This document shows positions 15,406 through 22,801 of a stretch of DNA of 38,184 nucleotides, in pieces. The position numbers were made by a program, and so were the translations under genes. The stretch comes from Verrucomicrobiaceae bacterium (GTDB lineage Bacteria > Verrucomicrobiota > Verrucomicrobiia > Verrucomicrobiales > DEV007), in the NCBI GenBank assembly GCA_024229495.1, contig JAAESJ010000371.1, forward strand, positions 1 to 38,184, given 5' to 3'. The notes beneath the pieces were generated by a model. The model saw only the letters and a program-made list of their open reading frames with translations. It was not told the DNA's origin and did no database searches. Within the stretch, counting starts at the first letter, position 1. Each line of letters opens with the position of its first letter.

Positions 15406-17838
15406 CTAATTACCTTCCTGTTCCGGGAACCACCTCTTGTTGATGGCATAGCCTTTCGCTTGAAGCCATGTGCTTTGCTTTTCGTAATGCATCTTCAGCT
15501 TGTCGCGATCAAACCATCGCTCATGGTCGGTGCTGACGATGTGGCCGTCATCGTCGCTTCCCCACTGCCCGCCACCCAGCCACTGGGGAATGTTTTCGAA
15601 CCGGCCGGTGCGGCAGGCGTGAACGGCCAGCAGGGCAAGTGGTTCGATGACGTCGAGGGCGACCACCATGGGGCGCTCGTAGCCGAACTCCCTCAGCTTT
15701 TCACTGGTAGAGATGCATTCCCATGGCTCACGGTGATTTTTATTGCTCCTGTAGGTATCCCGGTAACCGGGCGGGCGTGAGAAAAGTCCTGACTTTGGAT
15801 CATGCCGTGAGGCAATTAATTTTCTTCCCAGATGCTCAATGAATTTCAGCAGTTCAGGATGCTGGTGGACCCTATAGATATCGACGAGGGAAAGAATATG
15901 CGCCGGTTCAGGAATAACTTCCGGGTTGAAAGCCGGCTTGTCGCCCGGCTTTGCGCCAATGTCACCAAACTTTGCGCCTTTAAAAAAGTCCCTTAAATAA
16001 GACCAGTAGCTCTCTTTTTTTCCATTACCAGCAAGGCGGTAGGCCTTTGCCAGGGCTACGAAGAATTTGGCGCCAGGGGTCTGCGGGGCGAAAGAGTCGC
16101 CTTCCCTGGCGCCCCAGCCATGTAATGCCTTTCCGGGTTTAAACACGTGGTCAGTGACATCGGTGCCGTCAAGGATGATGCTGCGCAGTTCATGATTCTT
16201 GCGGTCATATGCCGCGGCCATGTAACCGAGAATCCATTCATCGATGCGTGTGTGGATGTCTTGGAAATTGTGCCCGTGTAACTTGGCCATCTCAACTGAG
16301 CCGAGAGAACCCAGGAAGAACATCGGCATGCTGTGGATCCAGCTTGAGATAATCACCCTGGGCTCGGTGACATTGGCATCAGGGAAGTCTTCCCAATACA
16401 CCTCAAGGTTTCGTCGTATTGAAGGTGTGTAAAGCAGCATGGGCCAGATGTTGGTTTTCGCATCCCTGTGGTAGGAGAGGACTTCATAGTAGCGTTTTGC
16501 CCATGCTCTGGGCTTGGCGTCATCATGCAGGCAGCCCAGGTAATATCCGCCCTGGGCGATATCAAGGCCGACGCCAAGGAAACCGAGCACCTCCATTTTT
16601 TCGGGAAGATCCTTCACCGGGAGCAAGGGGCGGTGCCATGTTTGAGTGAAGTTGACTTGCTTATGGAAACTGGCATGCCGGTTGTAGTGCATCGTGTGCC
16701 AGTCACGAACAAAGGCCTCCCAGCATCCTTTGATGAACTGTTCTGTTTTCTTGGGATCAACAGAATGCCAGAACTGGTAAAAGGGAAAAACCGAGCCCAG
16801 TTCAAAGATGTCGCCCGATCTGCCGTCGCTGTATGCCCGGTCATGCTCAAGGTCGATGGTCATGTGATGGCCGAAAATGAACAGGCCGGAACCCGGCGCA
16901 GAGAATTCCTCAAACATGTGGATGAGTGCATCAGATGCTGCCTCCGCATATTTAGGATTACCGGTTGCCTGGCTGATCCCGGCAAGCGTGCGCAGCAGGT
17001 TCTGTGAACGGTCAAACTGGGTCTGAACAACCGGATGCGACGGGCCTCCAAGGGCAGGGGGCTGGAAGCAGATTGTGGCCGGGGATTCAAGGCGTTCACG
17101 ATGCAGTAACTTAACAAACATCGGGGTCTTTTTGGGGCCGTAGGTATCCCTGCCGTGAGTAATGACGGTATCGCCGAACTTGACGGCAGCGGCGAGAAAC
17201 TCATCATTTTTGATCTCTGCATCAGTTAGCTTCTCTTTTCCCACCCATTGGGCATGGATGCGCTGTCTGGAGGATTTACGGTCGACTCGCAAGGCTAGGC
17301 GTTCTTGAGCTGACAGGACGCCGGGCGAGACGGGTGTTACCTTGTGCCGAGTCAGGGCAAGTTGATCCTGCACCAACTGTGAGTCATTCTTAATGAGTCT
17401 GAAACCGGCAATCACAGCGTCATCCTCGGCATTCTTCGGGTAGAGAATTCGTAGCTGGTAATTGCCATTGTCCTTTTTCTTCTTGATGCCGAAGTCGGCA
17501 ACCGGAATGACTTTCCAGAAAAAAGGCTGTTGTCCATTGCCGCGCGCGGCATGATTGAGAGTTACCTGCTTACCGTTGATTTCGACCACCATTGAGCGGA
17601 TCGCCCCATGTTTGGCAACCCACTGGAAGGCTAGCTTGTGGTCAGGATCAGGAGGAACGTCAATGGTGAACTCGAGAGGCTTTTCGCGATCCGCATAATA
17701 CATGTAGAACCCATTGTAGAGGACAGTTTGCTTGTCGTGGCGAGTGAAGTGGATCCACGCCAATGGGTCAGCAGCAGTCAGTGGAGAGAGGATGGCTGTG
17801 AAGGTGAAGAATCCCGCAACTCCAATAATCTTGTGCAT
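15406..17838 (-). CDS. Secreted alpha/alpha-toroid protein, putative polysaccharide lyase or glycosidase
   Basis: The 810-residue protein has a signal peptide (KIIGVAGFFTFTAILSPLTAA). Residues about 25-150 form a beta-rich segment that may bind carbohydrate (FTIDVPPDPDHKLAFQW). From about 180 onward the chain is helical, with HGRDTYG (228-234) and PMFVKLLHRE, then repeated helical hairpins (RSQNLLRTLAGISQATGNPKY, LIHMFEEF). Conserved-looking polar and aromatic clusters include GHHMTIDLEHDRAYSDGRSGD, TQTWHRPLLP and HGWGAREGDSFAP. This is the layout of alpha/alpha-barrel lyases and hydrolases that appear in PVC genomes next to sulfatases, often annotated as pectate lyases. Catalytic residues cannot be assigned by eye. 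It is the first gene of a pair with the membrane protein at 15400, and divergent from the beta-helix gene at 17956. Confidence 0.72.
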   Translation of the reverse strand: MHKIIGVAGFFTFTAILSPLTAADPLAWIHFTRHDKQTVLYNGFYMYYADREKPLEFTIDVPPDPDHKLAFQWVAKHGAIRSMVVEINGKQVTLNHAARGNGQQPFFWKVIPVADFGIKKKKDNGNYQLRILYPKNAEDDAVIAGFRLIKNDSQLVQDQLALTRHKVTPVSPGVLSAQERLALRVDRKSSRQRIHAQWVGKEKLTDAEIKNDEFLAAAVKFGDTVITHGRDTYGPKKTPMFVKLLHRERLESPATICFQPPALGGPSHPVVQTQFDRSQNLLRTLAGISQATGNPKYAEAASDALIHMFEEFSAPGSGLFIFGHHMTIDLEHDRAYSDGRSGDIFELGSVFPFYQFWHSVDPKKTEQFIKGCWEAFVRDWHTMHYNRHASFHKQVNFTQTWHRPLLPVKDLPEKMEVLGFLGVGLDIAQGGYYLGCLHDDAKPRAWAKRYYEVLSYHRDAKTNIWPMLLYTPSIRRNLEVYWEDFPDANVTEPRVIISSWIHSMPMFFLGSLGSVEMAKLHGHNFQDIHTRIDEWILGYMAAAYDRKNHELRSIILDGTDVTDHVFKPGKALHGWGAREGDSFAPQTPGAKFFVALAKAYRLAGNGKKESYWSYLRDFFKGAKFGDIGAKPGDKPAFNPEVIPEPAHILSLVDIYRVHQHPELLKFIEHLGRKLIASRHDPKSGLFSRPPGYRDTYRSNKNHREPWECISTSEKLREFGYERPMVVALDVIEPLALLAVHACRTGRFENIPQWLGGGQWGSDDDGHIVSTDHERWFDRDKLKMHYEKQSTWLQAKGYAINKRWFPEQEGN

Positions 17839-17845
17839 TTACACA

Positions 17846-17875
17846 TTCATAATGTCCATGGTGTAGCTGCGTCAA
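17846..17875 (-). promoter_or_regulatory. Sigma-70-like promoter with near-leaderless spacing for the 17838 gene
   Basis: On the minus strand TTGACG (17875-17870, five of six to consensus) is followed by an 18-base spacer and TATGAA (17851-17846, four of six). The ATG of the toroid protein comes only seven bases later, so the transcript would begin at or next to the start codon. No Shine-Dalgarno sequence is present. It lies in the 117-base gap shared with the divergent beta-helix gene. Confidence 0.45.
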
Positions 17876-17955
17876 GTGTCTGCGTCGTCAGGATAATGCA
17901 ATTGCTAGTTTTCGTGTCCTTGTTGTTTTGCTGTGGGTGGTGTTAGGGTGCGGGG

Positions 17956-19941
17956 ATGAAATGCAAACTGTTCTTTCTTGCGCTTATGGCGATCACCTTG
18001 GTCTGCACTGAGGGGATTCTCGCAAGGGAATGGGTCGTGGGGCCTGATGGCAGTGACGAGGCTGCAGGAACGGCGGATGATCCGTTCAAGACGATCTCGA
18101 AAGGTGCTGATAAAGCCATGGCGGGTGACATCATCCTGGTCAGGGCAGGGGTGTATAGAGAGCGGGTTGCCCCGCCACGCGGAGGCATTCCCGGTAAGCC
18201 CATAACCTTTCGCGGGGAGAAACTCGGGGAGGTATTCATCAGGGGCTCAGAGCGATGGCAACCAGAGTGGCGTAAGCATCAAGGCTCAGTTCACTTTGCG
18301 GTTCCAAAACAGGGTCTTTTTGGCGATGACGCTTATGTGGACAGTGCCAACCCTTTCCTGGTTGAGTTGTCCTCCACTCCCTATGGCAGGGATGGCAAGC
18401 CGGAGGTTGAACGTTACAAGCGCGGCAATGCAAATCTCGTCTTTACCTGCGGGCAGGTAATCGTCAATGGCACACCCTACTTACAGATGCCGTTTTTGGG
18501 TGAGGTTGAGAAGAGAAAAAAAACCTGGACCTTTATGCCCGCAACCGGGCGACTATACATCAACTTCGGTGGACTTTCCCCGGATGATCAGCAGGTAGAG
18601 ATCACGGTGCGCCGGCGCATTTTTGCCCCGCATGTAAAGGGGTTGGGATACATCGTTGTTGAGGGCTTGGTCATGGAGCATTGCGGCAACCAGTATCCCA
18701 CCAACTTCTGGAATACCCCGAAGTGGGCGCAGGCAGGGGCACTTGGGTTGCGGGGCGGTCACCACTGGATTGTGCGTGGCAACATGATTCGTTATGCCAA
18801 TTCCATGGCGATGGATGTCGGCAGCGGGGGGGGTGATAACGAGAAGAATTCAACCTCTGCCGGCGGCGGCATGGCTGGACATGACAACCTCATCGAAGGC
18901 AACTACATTGTTGATAATGGTGCGGCAGGAATTGTTGGTGCCAACACTATGCGCATGGTCATTCGTGGCAACGTGATGCTGCGCAACAATACGCAGGGAT
19001 ATATTGGTCCCAAGCGTTACGAGCATGCCGCCATCAAGTGTCATGATATCAAGGATGGTCTGATTGATGGCAACTACATTGCGGACAATCCGCGCAATGA
19101 CGGCGTGTGGCTTGACAACCAGTTTCCTGGGACACGTGTTACGCGCAATGTGATCGTCAACAACGGGGTCAAGGGCATCTTCCTTGAGATGAGTGATTAT
19201 CGGTTCGATGCCGCGATGGTTGACCACAATATTGTCGTTGGTAACGGGGCAAGCCAGTTCTATGTGCATGATGCCTCGGGGGCGACCGTGATCCATAACC
19301 TCTTTGCCAACAGTCCGCCTCAAGCAAGGTTTGGGCAGGGAGCGTATATTTACCAGGTCACCGCGCGCACCAAGACCGGGTATCACTCCCTCTACAATAA
19401 TTTATTTATCAACCACAAGTCCATGCTGGACATCAATTACCCATCCCATCGCAGTGGTCCTCAGCGCATTGACCACAATGTCTACGATATCAAGTCCTCA
19501 GCGAGGGCCTTTATCATCAACAGCGCCTCCGACAAACCTGCTCCCTGGAGGCCTGATGAGTTCTTCAAACTGGTCAGTGGGGAAGTCGGGACTGATGGAC
19601 CCCGGGCAATTTCCGGAGGAGCGAAAGTGGCACTCACGCTGGATGAGTGGCGTAGGTTCTGGAAGAAGCACGGCCTCGATAATGACGGGCATAGTGTTGC
19701 CCGAAAGGGGATAAAGGTCACCTATGATCAGAAGTCCCTCGAGTTGAAAATCACCATGCCCTTTGATCCTGAGACACTCGGATCAACCGCCCATCGCCTC
19801 ATGGATAGGGATTTCATGGGGGTTCCGGTACCCGGGGACGGGACGGCGACAGTTGGTCCAATGCAAGGGCTCAAGCAGGGGGGCAACAACTTCAGGCTGT
19901 GGCGGGGACTGCCTTTGTTAGCGGAGGGAGAACTACCCTGA
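17956..19941 (+). CDS. Secreted right-handed beta-helix protein, pectate-lyase-like
   Basis: The 661-residue protein has a signal peptide (KCKLFFLALMAITLVCTEGILA). It opens with EWVVGPDGSDEAAGTADDPFKTISKGADKAMAGDIILVRAGVY, the hallmark DUF1565/Pel9-type entry to a parallel beta-helix. Rungs with asparagine-rich turns then repeat: DNLIEGNYIVDN, MRMVIRGNVMLRNN, DGLIDGNYIADN, TRVTRNVIVNNG, AAMVDHNIVVGNG and ATVIHNLFANS. The fold is found in pectate lyases, alginate-type epimerases and other polysaccharide-binding enzymes. Specificity cannot be read from the sequence. The C-terminal ~150 residues (KPAPWRPDEFFKLV...) form a separate cap. It is divergent from the alpha/alpha-toroid gene, suggesting shared control of two candidate backbone-cleaving enzymes. 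Confidence 0.88.
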   Translation: MKCKLFFLALMAITLVCTEGILAREWVVGPDGSDEAAGTADDPFKTISKGADKAMAGDIILVRAGVYRERVAPPRGGIPGKPITFRGEKLGEVFIRGSERWQPEWRKHQGSVHFAVPKQGLFGDDAYVDSANPFLVELSSTPYGRDGKPEVERYKRGNANLVFTCGQVIVNGTPYLQMPFLGEVEKRKKTWTFMPATGRLYINFGGLSPDDQQVEITVRRRIFAPHVKGLGYIVVEGLVMEHCGNQYPTNFWNTPKWAQAGALGLRGGHHWIVRGNMIRYANSMAMDVGSGGGDNEKNSTSAGGGMAGHDNLIEGNYIVDNGAAGIVGANTMRMVIRGNVMLRNNTQGYIGPKRYEHAAIKCHDIKDGLIDGNYIADNPRNDGVWLDNQFPGTRVTRNVIVNNGVKGIFLEMSDYRFDAAMVDHNIVVGNGASQFYVHDASGATVIHNLFANSPPQARFGQGAYIYQVTARTKTGYHSLYNNLFINHKSMLDINYPSHRSGPQRIDHNVYDIKSSARAFIINSASDKPAPWRPDEFFKLVSGEVGTDGPRAISGGAKVALTLDEWRRFWKKHGLDNDGHSVARKGIKVTYDQKSLELKITMPFDPETLGSTAHRLMDRDFMGVPVPGDGTATVGPMQGLKQGGNNFRLWRGLPLLAEGELP

Positions 19942-20142
19942 AATTTGGGCAGGACGGAAGCATCGCCATTTCTGATCAAGATGAGGGTGAAATGATGGCT
20001 TAATATCAATTCTGTAGAGAGTTGAGCAGGCAATTTACGACGTTGGGTGTTGTAAGTAATTCCATGGCTTGAGATGAGGAAATGCGTTGTTCCAGGATTG
20101 TTCTGGGAGATTAGAAAAAGTGAATCTCTCTGTTGATCTTCC

Positions 20143-20170
20143 TTGTTCATGTGCCGTGAGTCGGTATAGA
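20143..20170 (+). promoter_or_regulatory. Promoter-like element just upstream of the 20180 gene
   Basis: TTGTTC (20143-20148), a 16-base spacer and TATAGA (20165-20170) lie directly in front of the ATG at 20180, leaving nine bases between the -10 element and the start codon. No good Shine-Dalgarno sequence is present. The -35 match is weak (three of six), so this is reported mainly because its spacing copies that of the elements at 14733 and 17846. Confidence 0.3.
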
Positions 20171-20179
20171 AAGTGAAGT

Positions 20180-20815
20180 ATGCAAAAATCCATTTCCTTT
20201 ATTGGCGCGACATTCCTGGCTTTGTCCGTCATTCCCGGTATTGCCGGAGACAAGAAAAAGACGAATCCTGCCGCATCCCTTGATGGGTATCGCTTCGAAT
20301 TTCCGGTAGTCGGGAAGATGCCCGAGAACCCGAGAAAAGGTGCCGATGGATTGTCCGCACTAGTGAAGGGCGACCCGAAGAAAACAGATAATTTCAAGGC
20401 GGTAAAAAAGTTCGGTGGCGAGCCGGGGAAGCGTTACAAGGTGACGTTGCGATTTCGTGGGGTTGTCGAGCCGATGATGTATAAAGACGGGAAGAAGGAC
20501 GGCGAATATTTCTACATTGGGGGTAAGCCGAATAATGGCACCTACAACATCTATAAGATTGGAATCTCATCGCCCGAGTCACACTTTTTTCTCAATCGCC
20601 AGGACAGGGTGGGGCACAAAATCTTCACGATTGACTACAAGCGGACGATTGAGATTGAAGGTGGTGCGACAGTGACCCTCAGCGGTGATGGCCAGAACGG
20701 CCGGTTGATCACTAATTTCAAGAAACTGGTGGTTGCTGATATTGCCCCTTTCCCCAAGCCTTTTCACGGCCAGTTCATACAGATGGACGTGGTTGATGTC
20801 ACTGAGGTAAAGTAA
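20180..20815 (+). CDS. Secreted protein of unknown function, all-beta
   Basis: The 211-residue protein has a signal peptide (MQKSISFIGATFLALSVIPGIAG), then a lysine-rich linker. The body has strand-like blocks: GKRYKVTLRFRGVVEPMMYKDG, EYFYIGGKPNNGTYNIYKI, SHFFLNRQDRVGHKIFTIDY, TIEIEGGATVTLSGDGQNGRLITNF and FHGQFIQMDVVDV. This pattern (GTYN(I/V)Y, (Y/F)FLN, DY..TI.(I/V).GGATVTL, GQFIQMDV) corresponds to a small family of secreted proteins that I recall from myxobacteria and other environmental bacteria, none with known function. A lectin or adhesin role is possible. The C-terminus at FIQMDVVDVTEVK looks natural, so the lamin-tail remnant immediately downstream is not simply a frameshifted continuation. 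A promoter-like element sits directly upstream. Confidence 0.75.
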   Translation: MQKSISFIGATFLALSVIPGIAGDKKKTNPAASLDGYRFEFPVVGKMPENPRKGADGLSALVKGDPKKTDNFKAVKKFGGEPGKRYKVTLRFRGVVEPMMYKDGKKDGEYFYIGGKPNNGTYNIYKIGISSPESHFFLNRQDRVGHKIFTIDYKRTIEIEGGATVTLSGDGQNGRLITNFKKLVVADIAPFPKPFHGQFIQMDVVDVTEVK

Positions 20816-21102
20816 CCTCCTCCCGGTGGGAATTTCCGGCAGGCACGGTGATAGAAGCCAATGGCTACCTGCTCATCTGGGCCGATGAGGACGGCAATGC
20901 ACCAGAAGGGCTGCATGCCAGCTTTAAATTGTCAGCTGACGGGGAGTTTCTCTCGCTGGCCTCACCGGATGATTTGGATAACCAGATAATGGACCAGGTT
21001 GAATTTGGCCCGCAGGAACAGGACATCTCTCTGGGAAGGGTTCCCGGCGTTGATTCCGCCTATGAAAGCCTAGTGCCCACTCCGGGCACACCAAACCTTT
21101 AG
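20806..21102 (+). pseudogene. 5'-truncated lamin-tail-domain (LTD) remnant
   Basis: The open frame from the stop at 20803 to 21102 encodes WEFPAGTVIEANGYLLIWADEDG, LHASFKLSADGEFLSL, DQVEFGPQEQDISLGR and VPTPGTPNL. This is the distal two thirds of a lamin-tail domain, the domain that usually sits near the C-terminus of large CotH-like or secreted PVC proteins. The proximal part (the usual EWIELYN...DLSGW..S strands) is missing; those bases belong to the 3' end of the preceding 211-residue gene in another frame. The only starts are a GTG at 20848 with no ribosome binding site, inside the domain. It is therefore best read as the leftover end of a lost gene. 21103-21292 holds nothing I can identify. 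Confidence 0.7.
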
Positions 21103-21292
21103 CCCGGTTTTCCCCACGAGCATTGCTACATGCCTTGGATTTGGTCCAAAGGTTCATAATAGTATCCTCTCAGGAGCAGGCTCCAAGTTGTCATCATTCC
21201 CGTTGATGACGGCGTTTGGTGCAGGGGGACGTGTCGTTTTTTCTCGTGGAGGCATGGAATCCATGCTGAAGTGTCCTGCTGATTAATGAGTC

Positions 21293-22801
21293 ATGTCACG
21301 GGTGCTTTGTTTTAATGTTTTTGTTGTGTTTTTGGCGGTGTTGGCCTGTGCGGAGCAGCGACCGAACGTTCTCTTCATTGCCGTGGATGACATGAACGAC
21401 TGGGCGGGAGTGACTGGAGGATATTCCGGTAAGGTGAACACCCCGAACATGGAGAGACTGGGAAGGTTGGGAATGACTTTTGACAATGCCCATACCGCCT
21501 CGCCCGTGTGCTGTCCGAGCAGGACGGCACTCATGCTGGGGAAACGCCCGTCAACTACCGGGATTTATAACAATGGTCAATGGTGGCTGCCGCATTTACC
21601 GGACGCGGTTTCACTGCCAATGGCTTTCAGCAAGAGCGGCTACGCGGCGATCGGGGCAGGCAAGATCTTTCACCATACCGCAGGGTTCAATCCGCCGTCC
21701 CAGTGGGATCATTTCCAGCGCCTGCTTTTTAAGGATGATCCCTGGTTTCGCGGCAAGAAACTCAACTATCCCTGGTCAGAGTCCTCTGGATATCCTGAGG
21801 GGTATCCTTTCAGTGGGTTACCCGGCACTCCGCATGAGGGGGATTGGGGCATTATTCCTGGTCTGGATGAGGGCAAGTATGACGATGCCAGGACGGTTGA
21901 CTACGTGGTTGGTGAGTTGAGTAAGCAGCATCGTAAGCCGTTCTTCCTGGCTTGTGGTATTTTTCGCCCCCATCTTCCCTGGTATGCTCCGCAAAAATAC
22001 TTCGACATGTATCCCCTTAAGGACATCGTGTTGCCTGATGTGCAGGATGGAGACCTGAGTGATGTTCCGCAGGAGGGCAGGCAGCTTGCTGCCTCGCGCA
22101 GGGCTGACTTTCTTCGCATTAAGGAGCGTGGGAAATGGAAGGAGGCGGTTCAGGCTTACCTGGCGTGCATCAGCTTTGCCGATGCCCAGCTGGGTCGAGT
22201 GCTGGATGCGTTGGAAGCCGGCCCGTCCAGGGGGAATACCATCATTGTATTCTGGTCGGATCACGGCTGGCATCTCGGAGAGAAGAACCACTGGCACAAG
22301 AGTACGCTCTGGGAGGAGGCGACAAGAATCCCCTTCATTATGGCTGTTCCCGGTATCACCCGGGGAGGGGCACGGTGTAAGCGCCCGGTTGATACACTTT
22401 GCATCTATCCGACCCTGCTCGAGCTATGTGACATTGAGTCGGGCGACGGACTCGACGGGGTAAGCATTGTTCCGCTGCTCAAAGATCCCGGGATGCGCTG
22501 GGATATTCCCGCCATTAGTGAATTTCGCCGTGGTCAGTGTGCGGTTCGTTCGGAGCGATACCGTTATATCCGTTATAGTGACGGCACATCGGAGCTCTAC
22601 GACCATTCGCGTGATCCCGGGGAATGGGATAATCTGTCAGGTAAGAAGCACAAGGAGGTGATTAAGGTGCTTGCCCGCTCAATTCCGGCAAGGTTTGCGC
22701 CTGATGCACCATCCAAGAATGCATATGATTTCGACCCTCATTCCTACACATGGATTGACAGGAAGACCGGGAAGGTAACCCATGGAAAGAAAAAAAAATG
22801 A
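21293..22801 (+). CDS. Secreted sulfatase 1 of operon, iduronate-2-sulfatase-like
   Basis: This 502-residue sulfatase has a signal peptide (SRVLCFNVFVVFLAVLACA). Metal site aspartates are D32-D33 in VLFIAVDDMNDW. The activation motif is C73-C-P-S-R77 followed by TALMLGKRPSTTG. GAGKIFHH, ACGIFRPHLPWYAP, FWSDHGWHLGEKNHWHK and EATRIPFIMAVPG are characteristic of the iduronate-2-sulfatase-like/choline-sulfatase-like subgroup, as is the C-terminal ELYDHSRDPGEWDNL. It is the first of four sulfatases on one strand. The frame ends HGKKKK with the stop overlapping the next ATG (ATGA), directly after a run of nine A. The upstream region (21103-21292) shows no clear promoter or Shine-Dalgarno sequence. 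Confidence 0.93.
   Translation: MSRVLCFNVFVVFLAVLACAEQRPNVLFIAVDDMNDWAGVTGGYSGKVNTPNMERLGRLGMTFDNAHTASPVCCPSRTALMLGKRPSTTGIYNNGQWWLPHLPDAVSLPMAFSKSGYAAIGAGKIFHHTAGFNPPSQWDHFQRLLFKDDPWFRGKKLNYPWSESSGYPEGYPFSGLPGTPHEGDWGIIPGLDEGKYDDARTVDYVVGELSKQHRKPFFLACGIFRPHLPWYAPQKYFDMYPLKDIVLPDVQDGDLSDVPQEGRQLAASRRADFLRIKERGKWKEAVQAYLACISFADAQLGRVLDALEAGPSRGNTIIVFWSDHGWHLGEKNHWHKSTLWEEATRIPFIMAVPGITRGGARCKRPVDTLCIYPTLLELCDIESGDGLDGVSIVPLLKDPGMRWDIPAISEFRRGQCAVRSERYRYIRYSDGTSELYDHSRDPGEWDNLSGKKHKEVIKVLARSIPARFAPDAPSKNAYDFDPHSYTWIDRKTGKVTHGKKKK
22790..22801 (+). other. A9 run with overlapping stop/start (ATGA) between sulfatases 1 and 2
   Basis: Nine A residues (22790-22798) run into ATGA, where the ATG of sulfatase 2 (22798) shares bases with the TGA of sulfatase 1 (22799-22801). 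GGAAAG at 22784-22789 is suitably placed as a ribosome binding site, so translational coupling is the simple reading. A minus-one slip on the A run would instead join the two frames, because sulfatase 2 is in the minus-one frame. Confidence 0.6.

Noticed and set aside
20848-21102. Treating the 84-codon frame from GTG at 20848 as an intact small gene
   Set aside because: The reading frame is open upstream of the GTG and already encodes lamin-tail text (WEFPAGT), there is no ribosome binding site, and the domain is incomplete.
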